Position numbers and translations under genes: made by a program. From positions 1 to 33,456 of the forward strand of contig CACXEJ010000074.1 of the NCBI GenBank assembly GCA_902766595.1: 33,456 bases of DNA, in the 5' to 3' direction. Positions 1 to 7,939 of the stretch are shown here, piece by piece. The notes under the pieces are model-generated. The model did not search any database and had not been told where the DNA came from. It saw only the letters and a list, made by a program, of their open reading frames with translations. Every line of letters starts with the position of its first letter. The stretch's first letter is position 1. The stretch comes from Ruminococcus flavefaciens. Lineage in GTDB: Bacteria > Bacillota > Clostridia > Oscillospirales > Ruminococcaceae.

Positions 1-62
1 CTGCCGCACGATGTGAGTGCAAGAGCGGCGAGCAGTGAAACTGCGATGATAGTTTTTTTCAT
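1..62 (-). CDS. N-terminus of a lipoprotein (partial, runs off left edge)
   Basis: Only the first 20 codons are inside the window. They encode a Lys-rich start, a hydrophobic stretch and a lipobox-like LTSC, so the product should be an exported lipoprotein anchored to the outer face of the membrane. An AAGAGGT ribosome site lies just before the ATG. The signal peptide resembles that of the neighbouring lipoprotein CbiK (both start MKKTI). Its position directly downstream suggests co-regulation by read-through or a related job, such as a second chelatase or a cobalt/corrinoid-binding protein. The mature domain is not visible, so function cannot be assigned. Confidence 0.75.
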   Translation of the reverse strand, partial: MKKTIIAVSLLAALALTSCG

Positions 63-83
63 AATTTACCTCTTATATCAAAA

Positions 84-111
84 CCGGGCAGCCTTGACTG
101 CCCGATATTTT
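84..111 (-). terminator. Hairpin terminator after cbiK
   Basis: A perfect 7-bp inverted repeat (85-91 with 98-104, 6-nt loop) follows the cbiK stop codon. On the minus strand it is followed by GTTTTGAT, a short T-run. On the plus strand the other side carries TTTTTT. It probably ends or attenuates the cbiK transcript before the downstream lipoprotein gene. Confidence 0.6.
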
Positions 112-116
112 TTATC

Positions 117-1211
117 TTACTTGATAGAGCCTATTGCCTTCTGAGCGTGCTCAACGTAGAGCTTTCTGATCACCTCGTTTTCACCGAGACCTCTTATCAG
201 GCACTTGACTTCATAACCCTCAGCCTCGAAAACAGACTTCCATGAGTTCTCATCGTCGCCAGCCATATCGTTGTTTGCGTGGTCGCCTGCAACTACCATA
301 AGCGGCTCAAGAACTACCTTTTCGTATCCGCCGGCCTTTACCTTTGCAAGCACGTCCTCAACGGAGGGCTCAGCCTCAACTGTACCTACAAAATAATTCT
401 TGTGACCGTCAGTTGTGAGGAGGTCCTGCATCTTTGCATAAACGGCGTTGGACTCTGCCTCAGTACCGTGTCCCATAAAGCAGATAGCGGTCTTTCCGTC
501 ATCGTATTCCTTAGTCCAGTCAACGATAGCGTTCTCAACACGTTTGAAATCGTCATCGCTTGTGAGGAGCGGTTCACCGATAGCGACCTTCTCAAAAGCA
601 TCGGAATAGGTTGCGATCTCAGCCTTGACATCGTTGTATTCAAGACCGTTCATAAGGTGTGTGGGCTGAACGACGAGGTTCTTTACCTTATTGGCAACCG
701 CTCTGTCGAGCGCTTCCTTAACATCGTCTATATGTATCTTGTCGCGGCGCTCAACGTGGTCAATGATGATATTTGCAGTGAAGCCGCGGCGCACTGAATA
801 GTCAGAGAAAGCGTCCTCAAGAGACTGCTCGATAGCGCCGATAGTAAGACGGCGGCTGTCGTTGTAGCTTGTACCGAAGCTCAGCACGAGAAGCTCGTTG
901 TCGCCGATATTGTCCTCGTTGCGTACCTTGTCAAGTGAAGCATCGCCGGTCTCGTAGTTTTCTTCCTCTTCTTCCTCTGCTTCAGATGAATCTTCGCCGG
1001 AAGCAGTTTCGGTCGAAGCGGCGTTTGTTTCTGAAGCTGTTGTGTTCTCGGAAACTGTTTCTGTCTCGGAAGCAGCCTCGCTTGAAGCCTCAGTAGAAGC
1101 AGCAGTTGTTGCAGCCTTCTTGCTCTCGGAGGAGCTGTCGGAGCTTCCGCAGGCTGTGAACGAAGCAGTTACCACTGCAAGTCCCATTAAGAGTGCGATT
1201 GTTTTTTTCAT
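117..1211 (-). CDS. cbiK: Sirohydrochlorin cobaltochelatase CbiK, lipoprotein form
   Basis: CbiK inserts Co2+ into sirohydrochlorin, the metal-insertion step of anaerobic B12 synthesis. The 364-residue product begins with a lipoprotein signal (lipobox ending at Cys21). A low-complexity Ser/Thr/Ala/Glu linker follows to about residue 90, then a full class-II chelatase domain (about 103-360). Expected metal-ligand histidines are visible: His248 in GHGTE and His311 in GDHANND, matching the two His of Salmonella CbiK; PTHLMNG (182-188) is another family motif. I chose the ATG at 1211 over an upstream in-frame start because AAGGAAG precedes it and the signal peptide starts there. The odd feature is extracytoplasmic anchoring: the substrate is made in the cytoplasm. 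Periplasmic CbiK exists in Desulfovibrio, so an outer-surface cobalt, haem or tetrapyrrole role is possible. The gene lies behind a cobalamin riboswitch. Confidence 0.9.
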   Translation of the reverse strand: MKKTIALLMGLAVVTASFTACGSSDSSSESKKAATTAASTEASSEAASETETVSENTTASETNAASTETASGEDSSEAEEEEEENYETGDASLDKVRNEDNIGDNELLVLSFGTSYNDSRRLTIGAIEQSLEDAFSDYSVRRGFTANIIIDHVERRDKIHIDDVKEALDRAVANKVKNLVVQPTHLMNGLEYNDVKAEIATYSDAFEKVAIGEPLLTSDDDFKRVENAIVDWTKEYDDGKTAICFMGHGTEAESNAVYAKMQDLLTTDGHKNYFVGTVEAEPSVEDVLAKVKAGGYEKVVLEPLMVVAGDHANNDMAGDDENSWKSVFEAEGYEVKCLIRGLGENEVIRKLYVEHAQKAIGSIK

Positions 1212-1248
1212 AATGATCTTCCTTTCTGAGAAAGGCTTGACCGCATAA

Positions 1249-1276
1249 CAAAAAAGCCTCTGCGCAGGCAGAAGGC
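1249..1276 (-). terminator. Riboswitch-linked intrinsic terminator before cbiK
   Basis: On the minus strand GCCTTCTGC pairs with GCAGAGGC (one bulge, CTGC loop; 1256-1276) and is followed by six T. It lies between the cobalamin aptamer and the cbiK ribosome site. This is the layout of a transcription-attenuation riboswitch: cobalamin bound, terminator formed, cbiK off. The complementary CTCTCTGAGAGAG segment around 1289-1301 could take part in the alternative fold (inference). Confidence 0.75.
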
Positions 1277-1334
1277 ATTGCAGACAGACTCTCTCAGAGA
1301 GCCTGCATAACAGTACGATCAATACCTCGTGACC

Positions 1335-1530
1335 TTGACCTTTCGGTCGTGTACCAGCAAAACGGCAGGTTTCCTGACTTATGCATCATCACAGTATGCT
1401 GCCTTCCCGATCGCTCAGTGGCGTATTGGCATACTGCTCCGCAATTACAGTGACGAGATCGTGCAGGAATTTCACCTGCTTCCCTTTTACCCTCCTGCAA
1501 CAGCAAAGCTGTCGGAGGCACCGCTTGCTT
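1335..1530 (-). promoter_or_regulatory. Cobalamin (B12) riboswitch aptamer
   Basis: Read on the minus strand, the segment contains the near-invariant B12 box AAGTCAGGAAACCTGCC (at 1363-1380). It also has the upstream signatures of the class: GGTGCC near the 5' end, GGGAAGCAGGTGAAATTCC, a TCACTGT element, GCCACTG and GGGAAGGC, in the right order. A terminator lies downstream and cbiK follows. This is a canonical adenosylcobalamin-type leader repressing cbiK when B12 is plentiful. Confidence 0.95.
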
Positions 1531-1562
1531 ATTTTAATTTTGATTGTCTTATGACATTACCT

Positions 1563-1591
1563 ATTATAGCACCGCTGCCGACAAATTGCAA
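1563..1591 (-). promoter_or_regulatory. Promoter of the riboswitch-cbiK transcript
   Basis: On the minus strand, TTGCAA (1586-1591) and a perfect TATAAT (1563-1568) are separated by exactly 17 nt. Transcription would start near 1556, about 25 nt before the aptamer. It sits just beyond the end of cbiC, so cbiK can be expressed independently of the large operon. Confidence 0.75.
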
Positions 1592-1629
1592 GCAAAGACG
1601 ACATTTTATACGTTAGCAACAATCGTCCT

Positions 1630-2271
1630 TCACTTTTTGAAGCCTTTTTTGTCGTCAAGCATATAAAGCAGGGCATTGCATATCGCCGCCGCAACATTAC
1701 TGCCGCCTTTGCGTCCTCTTGCGACTATGCACGGAACTCCGCTGCCGATGAGCATTTCCTTAGACTGGACAACGTTCACAAAACCGACCGGTGCTCCGAT
1801 AACGAGCTCCGGAATGAAGCTGCCAGCGGAAATATGGTCACAGAGCCGTACAAGGGCAGTCGGAGCGTTGCCGACAGCATATATGACAGGTCTGCCGAGC
1901 TCTGCCGCTTTATCCACCGAAGCCGCCGCCCTTGTAGTGCCGTTTGCCTTTGCGGTCTGAGCAATGTCCTCGTCCGCCATAAAGCACACACATTCGCAGC
2001 CGTGACGGGCAAGTGCCGCCTTGTTGATGCCGGCTTTAGCCATATTCGTGTCAGTGACGATGAGAGCTCCTTTTTCAAGAGCTGCAAAAGCAAGCTCTAT
2101 GACATTCTCCGAAAAATAGAGATTTTCAGCATAGTCAAAGTCAGCAGTAGTGTGTATTGCGCGAATGACTACGGGCTTTATCTCCGGCGGTATCTCGGTT
2201 TTAAGCTCGCTCCCGATTATTTCAAAACTGCGCTTTTCGATGTCCGCCGGCAGCACATATTCTAACTTCAT
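1630..2271 (-). CDS. cbiC: Cobalt-precorrin-8 methylmutase CbiC
   Basis: CbiC moves the C11 methyl group to C12, giving cobyrinate. The 213-residue protein is full length. It shows the family pattern: RAIHTTAD with the expected catalytic His40, the VTDTNMAKAGI stretch (about 73-83), and the C-terminal IGAPVGFVN followed by ARGRKGGSN. It is the last gene of the cob operon. Its ATG overlaps the cbiP stop by 4 nt (ATGA) and has a GGAGGG ribosome site, indicating translational coupling. No obvious terminator follows it; the next element is the separate cbiK promoter. Confidence 0.95.
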   Translation of the reverse strand: MKLEYVLPADIEKRSFEIIGSELKTEIPPEIKPVVIRAIHTTADFDYAENLYFSENVIELAFAALEKGALIVTDTNMAKAGINKAALARHGCECVCFMADEDIAQTAKANGTTRAAASVDKAAELGRPVIYAVGNAPTALVRLCDHISAGSFIPELVIGAPVGFVNVVQSKEMLIGSGVPCIVARGRKGGSNVAAAICNALLYMLDDKKGFKK

Positions 2272-3737
2272 ACGCCCTCCTCTATGATACGGTAGATCAG
2301 CTCCATATCAAGATTTTTTCTCACGTTGTCAGCAAGCAGATCAAGCTGAGAATTACGGTATTCGCGCCTGTCAATGCAAGCTCCGATGTATGTAAGTTCC
2401 TTGCGGCTGTACAAAGCCCTGATTAGTCTGCCGGAAACGTCAGCGCTGTCAAAAATACCGTGAATGTAACAGCCGGCAGCATTGCCGCAAAACTCGCCGC
2501 CGCAGGTCGTGAGTGGAGTAGCATTACTGTCAGTGATGCCCATATGCACCTCATAGCCATAGAACTCCGCACCCGAAAGGCACGAGAATGATCCACTTAT
2601 ATCGCCGAATTTTCCGCATACCTGAGTCTGCCTTTTCTCATTGCTGAACACGGTTTCGCAGCCGAGCAGACCAAGTCCCTCAACGCTTCCGCCGCACTCG
2701 CTGCCCTCCGGATCGGAGATAGTCTGCCCCATTATCTGGTAGCCGCCGCATATCCCGAACACCGGAGTTCCGCTGCTGTGCAGCCTTTTTACAGCCTCTG
2801 CGAGACCGTTCTCCGCGAGCCATTTCATATCAGCGATAGTGCTCTTGGTTCCGGGGATCATCAGCATATCAGGCTGACCGAGTTCGCTTGCCTTTGAAAC
2901 AAACCTGACCGAAACGCCGCTGTATTGCCTGAAAACGTCAAAGTCCGTGAAGTTCGATATTTTAGGCAGACGAATAACGGCAATGTCTATAACTCCGTCA
3001 GCAGACCTCGCATTCAGCTTTTCGGAGAGACTGTCCTCGTCTTCAATGTCGCAGTTGATGTAGGGGACAACTCCTGCAACTGTATTGCCGGAACGTTTCT
3101 CCAGTATGTCGATACCGTCCTGAAACAGCGAAATATCGCCGCGAAACTTGTTCACGACAAGCCCTTTTACGAGTTCGTTTTCTCTCTTTTCAAGAAGCTG
3201 CAAAGTACCGATGAGCTGTGCAAAAACTCCGCCGCGGTCGATGTCTCCGACAAGAAGCACCGGCGATTTTACGAGCTTAGCAAGCCCCATATTCACGATG
3301 TCGTCGGCTTTGAGATTGAGCTCGACCGGACTGCCTGCGCCCTCGATAACGATAATGTCGCGCTGACTCGCGAGCGCTTCGTAGGCGGTCATTATATCGG
3401 GGATAAGCTCCTTTTTGTGCCGAAAATAGTCCGCTGCGCGCATATTTCCGCGGACTTTTCCGTTGACTATGACCTGCGAGCCGACATCGGTCGTGGGTTT
3501 GAGAAGTATCGGATTTATCAGCGCGGAAGGGGAGATGCCGGCAGCCTCTGCCTGCAAAGCCTGTGCCCTTCCTATCTCAGCGCCGTCGGGGGTGATGAAC
3601 GAATTCAGCGCCATATTCTGCGATTTGAAGGGGGCGACCGAGTAGCCGTCCTGCCGGAAGATCCTGCAAAGCGCCGCCGTGAGGAAGCTCTTTCCGACAT
3701 TTGACATCGTGCCTTGAAGCATTATATTTTTAGCCAT
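2268..3737 (-). CDS. cbiP: Cobyric acid synthase CbiP/CobQ
   Basis: This enzyme performs the ATP- and glutamine-dependent amidation of side chains b, d, e and g of adenosylcobyrinate a,c-diamide. The 489-residue protein has an N-terminal dethiobiotin-synthetase-like ATPase (LQGTMSNVGKS P-loop at about 7-17). A C-terminal class I glutamine amidotransferase domain carries the nucleophile Cys in GICGGYQ and the downstream His in YIHGIFD. Length is normal for the family. A strong AGGAGGT precedes the ATG, which overlaps the end of cobD by 8 nt. It works directly after CbiA and before CbiB in the pathway. Confidence 0.96.
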   Translation of the reverse strand: MAKNIMLQGTMSNVGKSFLTAALCRIFRQDGYSVAPFKSQNMALNSFITPDGAEIGRAQALQAEAAGISPSALINPILLKPTTDVGSQVIVNGKVRGNMRAADYFRHKKELIPDIMTAYEALASQRDIIVIEGAGSPVELNLKADDIVNMGLAKLVKSPVLLVGDIDRGGVFAQLIGTLQLLEKRENELVKGLVVNKFRGDISLFQDGIDILEKRSGNTVAGVVPYINCDIEDEDSLSEKLNARSADGVIDIAVIRLPKISNFTDFDVFRQYSGVSVRFVSKASELGQPDMLMIPGTKSTIADMKWLAENGLAEAVKRLHSSGTPVFGICGGYQIMGQTISDPEGSECGGSVEGLGLLGCETVFSNEKRQTQVCGKFGDISGSFSCLSGAEFYGYEVHMGITDSNATPLTTCGGEFCGNAAGCYIHGIFDSADVSGRLIRALYSRKELTYIGACIDRREYRNSQLDLLADNVRKNLDMELIYRIIEEGV

Positions 3738-4764
3738 TTATGCACCTCCTGAGAGTGGAAATAAGCTGTTCATTTTCGCTGTGAGTGCGGACTGCAATGC
3801 GGCAGAAGCCCTCCGTCAGTCCGCTGAAATTACGGCAGTCACGGATAAGAATTCCCTCCGCGAGCAGTTTTTCACAAAGCCCCGGTACGCTCCTGAAAAG
3901 CAGGAAATTCGCCGCTCCGCTGTAAACTTTCACGCCGAGATTGCTCAGTTCTGCCGCAAGATATTGCCGTTCAGCTTTGATGTACTCCCGCGTCTCGCGG
4001 ACGTATTCCTCTTCGTCAAGAGCTGCGATACCGGCTGTCTGAGCGAGCGATGAAACGCTCCAGAACTGACCGCTATTTTGTATTATTTCAGCTGTTGCAG
4101 CATCGCCGCATACCGCGTAACCAAGGCGTATTCCCGGCATAGCATACAGCTTCGTGAAGGCTTTCAGTATGATAATGCCGCTGCTCAGAAAATTCAGCAG
4201 ACTGTACTTTTCGCCGCACTCAGCAAAGCCCAGAAAACACTCATCGCAGACAAGGACAATACCGTTTTCACTGCACTTCCGCGCCAGTGTTTTTAGTATT
4301 TCCGGAGCAATGAGATGTCCTGTGGGATTATTCGGATTGCACACGAAGCAGATGTCAAAGCTGCTGTCGAGTGCTTCAGGTAGTCTTTCGTCAACGTCAA
4401 AATTATCCGGTTCGCTGAGTTGGTGCTCGCATATCTCACAGCCGGCTTCGGAGAGTGCGCGGCTGTATTCGCTGAAAGTCGGTGCGCATATCAGCGCTTT
4501 CCGGGGCTTTAATGCGTGAACAATGCGGAATATAAGATCGTCCGCACCGTTTCCGCAAACAATATTATCAGCGCTCACACTCTCGTGTTCAGCAAGCCTT
4601 TTTCGCAGCTCAGTGCAGTTCGGATCGGGATATTTTTCAATATCAGCAACATTCGCCGCAATTGCCTTTTTTACGCTCTCAGGGGCACCGAGAGGATTGA
4701 TATTCGCAGAAAAATCGAGGATATTTTCGTATCCGTAAATGTTGCCGCCGTGCTGCTGTATCAT
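3730..4764 (-). CDS. cobD: L-threonine-O-3-phosphate decarboxylase CobD (PLP enzyme)
   Basis: The product is a fold-type I PLP enzyme of the histidinol-phosphate aminotransferase group. In this context it is expected to decarboxylate threonine phosphate to (R)-1-amino-2-propanol phosphate, the linker of the nucleotide loop. The 344-residue protein has NPNNPTGH, the DECFLGF segment with the cofactor-contacting Asp, and the Schiff-base lysine in KAFTKLYAMPGIRLGY. The N-terminal FSANINPLG is typical of CobD. The ATG has a GGAGGT site and overlaps the cbiB stop (ATGA). The alternative, a true aminotransferase, is unlikely because the gene sits between cbiB and cbiP. Confidence 0.92.
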   Translation of the reverse strand: MIQQHGGNIYGYENILDFSANINPLGAPESVKKAIAANVADIEKYPDPNCTELRKRLAEHESVSADNIVCGNGADDLIFRIVHALKPRKALICAPTFSEYSRALSEAGCEICEHQLSEPDNFDVDERLPEALDSSFDICFVCNPNNPTGHLIAPEILKTLARKCSENGIVLVCDECFLGFAECGEKYSLLNFLSSGIIILKAFTKLYAMPGIRLGYAVCGDAATAEIIQNSGQFWSVSSLAQTAGIAALDEEEYVRETREYIKAERQYLAAELSNLGVKVYSGAANFLLFRSVPGLCEKLLAEGILIRDCRNFSGLTEGFCRIAVRTHSENEQLISTLRRCING

Positions 4765-5726
4765 AGTAGACCTCCAAATATCAATGCCCTGAACGCTGCC
4801 GAAATTATAAGCATAAGTACCGCAGAAACGTACATCAGACGGTTCGCTCGGCGTATGTCATCAGTTTCTATCGGGCGGTCGTCATCGCCTATATACGGCT
4901 TTTTATGGAGCTTTCCGAAATAATATGCGTCGCCGGCAAGTCTGACGTGCAGTGCACCCGCACAAGCCGACTCCGTCTGCGCAGAATTGGGACTTGCGTG
5001 CTTGCGGCGGTCACGTTTCCAGATTCGGAAGGCATTGTGCCCGTCAAGTCCGCATATGGGTGCGGCAATGACCATAAGCAGAGCAGTCAGCCGCGAGGGA
5101 ATGAAGTTCAGAACGTCGTCGAGCTTCGCCGCAAAGCGCCCGATATCCGCATATTTTTCGTCCTTGTAGCCTATCATCGAGTCCATAGTGTTCGCGGCTT
5201 TGTAGAAAAATCCGCCCACCGCGCCGCCAATGCCCATATAGAAAAGGGGGGCAGTGATGCCGTCCGAGGTGTTCTCGGCAACTGTTTCCACCGCCGCACG
5301 GACTATGCCGTCACGGTCAAGGACTGCCGTATCGCGACCGACTATCATCGAAACCGCTTTACGGGCAGCCTCAGTATTGCCGCTCTCAGCCGCTTTGCAC
5401 ACCTTCATACTCTCGTTCCGCAGGCATCTCGCTGCAAGCATATAACAGCACAGTACCGTTTCAACAGCAATGCCGAGTAATAAATTCAGGCAATAGCAAA
5501 TTATCAGAAGAGCGAGCGGTGCAGCGGTTGACATTATGATGACCGTCAGCGCAAGTATTACACCTCCAGAACGGAGGTTTTTCATACGGCTGCGGACGAG
5601 CTTTTCAAGTCCGCCGATGAGCCTGCCTATGAGCTTTATCGGGTGAGGCATTTTGTACGGATCACCGATGATACAATCAAGTATAAAGCCCAGTATCATT
5701 GGGATTGCAGGTATCAGTATCTTCAT
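4761..5726 (-). CDS. cbiB: Adenosylcobinamide-phosphate synthase CbiB
   Basis: CbiB is an integral membrane enzyme that joins aminopropanol phosphate to the f-carboxyl of adenosylcobyric acid. The 321-residue protein has several hydrophobic segments (about 4-15, 56-100 and a C-terminal helix at about 300-319). It carries the family signatures GDPYKMPHPIKLIG near the N-terminus, AENTSDGITAPLFY, and NTMDSMIGYKDEKY. It overlaps cobC upstream and cobD downstream by ATGA. Grouping it with cobD places both halves of the aminopropanol step next to each other. Confidence 0.95.
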   Translation of the reverse strand: MKILIPAIPMILGFILDCIIGDPYKMPHPIKLIGRLIGGLEKLVRSRMKNLRSGGVILALTVIIMSTAAPLALLIICYCLNLLLGIAVETVLCCYMLAARCLRNESMKVCKAAESGNTEAARKAVSMIVGRDTAVLDRDGIVRAAVETVAENTSDGITAPLFYMGIGGAVGGFFYKAANTMDSMIGYKDEKYADIGRFAAKLDDVLNFIPSRLTALLMVIAAPICGLDGHNAFRIWKRDRRKHASPNSAQTESACAGALHVRLAGDAYYFGKLHKKPYIGDDDRPIETDDIRRANRLMYVSAVLMLIISAAFRALIFGGLL

Positions 5727-6283
5727 ATTTTCTCCGTGATTTCAAGTTCTGTTCCGTCAAATCCGCAGACATAGCCGTGACCGTTTTCGCAGTGCCAGCT
5801 GAAATAATCACCGTGCGGAACGGCGTATTTTTCGAGCACAGCCATTATCGTTCCGCCGTGAACGACAAACGCAATTGAGCCTGAATGAGCATATTTTCTG
5901 ACGATCATTTTAAATGCCGCTGCACATCTCTGCCTGAAATCCGCCGGACTCTCTCCGTTCGGAAACGGCATTTCGCCGCCGCTGTCTATCCACCTCTGAT
6001 AGTCAGGATCGCCGGAAAGCTCCTTGTAGTTTTTGCCCTCAAAGCTGCCAAAATCGCATTCTCTGAGCTCATCGCACACTTCAATATCCTGTGCCGGATA
6101 TAACAGTTCAGCCGTTTGTATGCAGCGCTTCATCGGACTGCAAATCAGCACTTCACACGCCGGATATGTCAGCTTTTTCAGCTCTGCGATACCCGCGCTG
6201 CACAGCGGTTCGTCCGTGCTGCCGATGTAGCGCTTTTCGAGGTTTCCGGCTGTGAGACCGTGACGTATAAAGACTACCCTCAT
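5723..6283 (-). CDS. cobC: Alpha-ribazole-5'-phosphate phosphatase CobC (histidine phosphatase family)
   Basis: CobC dephosphorylates alpha-ribazole phosphate or the 5'-phosphorylated cobalamin in nucleotide loop assembly. The 186-residue protein starts with the phosphohistidine motif RHGLTAGN (His8 catalytic). It continues with ICSPMKRCIQTA and the second catalytic His in VVHGGTIMA, as in the phosphoglycerate mutase-like superfamily. It overlaps its neighbours by ATGA on both sides. General phosphatases share this fold, so the specific substrate is taken from the cob context. Confidence 0.88.
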   Translation of the reverse strand: MRVVFIRHGLTAGNLEKRYIGSTDEPLCSAGIAELKKLTYPACEVLICSPMKRCIQTAELLYPAQDIEVCDELRECDFGSFEGKNYKELSGDPDYQRWIDSGGEMPFPNGESPADFRQRCAAAFKMIVRKYAHSGSIAFVVHGGTIMAVLEKYAVPHGDYFSWHCENGHGYVCGFDGTELEITEKI

Positions 6284-6663
6284 TCGTTTTCACCCTTGAT
6301 AATTGCCGGTATGCCGCAGACGATCCGTAGCACTTTTTCGGAATTTGCAGCGATGATACAACCGCAGCGTCCAACGTTTTCGCGCCAGATGCGCTCGCTC
6401 TTCTCCACCGGAACAATACCGCAGCCTATCTCGTCAATGATGATGACAGCCTCCGGATTTGTGCGGCAAAGCTCCTCCGTGAAGCCGATACAGTCATCGC
6501 CGAGGCGCTTCACAAGCAGGTGATAATTTGTAATGCACCGTGCAGTTTTCAGTTTCTCAAAAGAGGCGTCCGCACCGTCTGTGATGTCGCTTTCAGCAAG
6601 TCCGAATTTTCGCATAGTATAGGCAGTTTTGCCCTGAAATGCGCCGCCTGTCACCATTATCAT
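6280..6663 (-). CDS. Short CobU-like P-loop protein
   Basis: This 127-residue protein has a CobU-like P-loop (GGAFQGKT, about 6-13), IIIDEIGCGIVP and a C-terminal GIPAIIKG. These match the start and end of adenosylcobinamide kinase/guanylyltransferase, but the middle, with the His region that carries the GMP in CobU, is missing. The start is taken at 6663, where ATG overlaps the cobS stop (ATGA); an ATG at 6657 is also possible. The operon already encodes a normal-length CobU two genes upstream. The C-terminal half here keeps the canonical G-x-GIVP motif that the long copy has lost, so the two may share or divide the kinase and guanylyltransferase reactions (inference). Confidence 0.8.
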   Translation of the reverse strand: MIMVTGGAFQGKTAYTMRKFGLAESDITDGADASFEKLKTARCITNYHLLVKRLGDDCIGFTEELCRTNPEAVIIIDEIGCGIVPVEKSERIWRENVGRCGCIIAANSEKVLRIVCGIPAIIKGENE

Positions 6664-7424
6664 AATGCCATTATCCTTTCTGAAAAAACTACCGCGGCGA
6701 GCATCATTATCTCGCAAATCTGCAAAAACCAGCCGCACAGATCACCGGTCACGCCGCCGAAATCACGATATGCAGCATACTTGTGATATGCAAGTACGAT
6801 CAGCGCTGCTGCAATTGCGGAAACGCCCTGAACAGGCAGTAGAAATACAATTGCTGCACTGCTCAGGACTGAAAAAAAAACGTCCATAGCGAGAGTGAGT
6901 CTTTTGTGTGCCGGACGCAGAAAGCTCTGCAAGGAACCACTGCTTTTTGCCGATTTAAAGGTCACAGCCGTGAGTCCGCTGAGCGCCCTTGAAAGTACAT
7001 ATCCGCAGGCAATTACTGCCGTCATTTCCATAGAATGTACCTGCGAGAAGAGTGCTGTCTGAATAATGAGATACAGGCACAGCTTCATCACCGCAAATGA
7101 GCCGATGTGCGGATCTGACATTATTTCAAGTCGCTTTTCTCTGTCCGCATAGGAAGCACGGGCATCGTTCACATCGCAGAAGCCGTCAAGGTGTATGCCT
7201 CCGGTCACAAGCACCGGCAGAAAAACAGCACCTGCCGCAAATACGAATTGTCCTATCTCAAGTTCGTTGCAGATGAAGCGCCAAAGCAGCAGAAATCCGC
7301 CGATAACAGCTCCGATGAGAGGAAAAAATCCGAGCGCATAGCGGCGGTTTTCCTCTTTCCACTCGACCTTCGGAACGGGTATCCGTGAATACATCAGGAA
7401 CGTCGAAAGCAGTGACTTCAGCAT
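6660..7424 (-). CDS. cobS: Adenosylcobinamide-GDP ribazoletransferase CobS
   Basis: CobS is the membrane cobalamin synthase that joins adenosylcobinamide-GDP and alpha-ribazole. The 254-residue protein is polytopic. It shows the family elements TFLMYSRIPVP near the N-terminus, GGIHLDGFCDVNDA (about 95-108) with its acidic metal-binding residues, and DPHIGSFAVM. The C-terminal GGVTGDLCGW is also typical. The start at 7424 is chosen over an upstream in-frame ATG because AAAGGAG precedes it and it overlaps the cobU stop by 7 nt. Confidence 0.95.
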   Translation of the reverse strand: MLKSLLSTFLMYSRIPVPKVEWKEENRRYALGFFPLIGAVIGGFLLLWRFICNELEIGQFVFAAGAVFLPVLVTGGIHLDGFCDVNDARASYADREKRLEIMSDPHIGSFAVMKLCLYLIIQTALFSQVHSMEMTAVIACGYVLSRALSGLTAVTFKSAKSSGSLQSFLRPAHKRLTLAMDVFFSVLSSAAIVFLLPVQGVSAIAAALIVLAYHKYAAYRDFGGVTGDLCGWFLQICEIMMLAAVVFSERIMAL

Positions 7425-7939
7425 GGCAATTCTCCTTTCAGAAGCACCGGGATACCATATACACACTCAATAACATTATCGGCAAATCCGGCTATATTCC
7501 GGTTGATACTGCCGAGCACACGGATATAGTCAGCCGTCCCGTCAGCGTATGTGACACCGTCGCTTCCAACCTGATTTGTGACTATTATAAGCTCGGAAAC
7601 GCTGTCCGCAAGCCGTTTTATACCGCTCACTATTTTATCAGCCGGGGCATTCACAGTTCCGCCGGAAAACATCTCGTTCGCGCAGAGATTTCCTATACAT
7701 TCAAGCAGGACTGCACAGCTATTATCAAGCGATATTTCGTGAATATCGGTGTATTTCTCAATTGTCTCGAAGCCCTTTCCCACACGCATTTTCCGGTGGC
7801 GTTCAATGGCTTCAAAGGCGTCCTCGCCGAAAGGCTGCATAGTTGCGATATAAATTTTTCTGCCCCTGAAATCATTGAGCATTTTTTCGGCAAAGCTTGA
7901 TTTACCGCACTTTGAGCCGCCTGTGATGAGCGTTGTCAT
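7418..7939 (-). CDS. cobU: Adenosylcobinamide kinase / adenosylcobinamide-phosphate guanylyltransferase CobU
   Basis: CobU phosphorylates adenosylcobinamide and then transfers GMP to it, giving adenosylcobinamide-GDP. The 173-residue protein has the P-loop GGSKCGKSS, the YIATMQP strand, and a HRKMR segment where CobU carries its guanylylated His. LLECIGNL and a C-terminal GIPVLLKGE follow. The usual TNEVGMGIVP motif is altered to TNQVGSDGVT, which is unusual. It overlaps cobT by ATGA and lies next to cobS. A short paralogue with the intact GIVP motif lies two genes downstream. Confidence 0.92.
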   Translation of the reverse strand: MTTLITGGSKCGKSSFAEKMLNDFRGRKIYIATMQPFGEDAFEAIERHRKMRVGKGFETIEKYTDIHEISLDNSCAVLLECIGNLCANEMFSGGTVNAPADKIVSGIKRLADSVSELIIVTNQVGSDGVTYADGTADYIRVLGSINRNIAGFADNVIECVYGIPVLLKGELPC

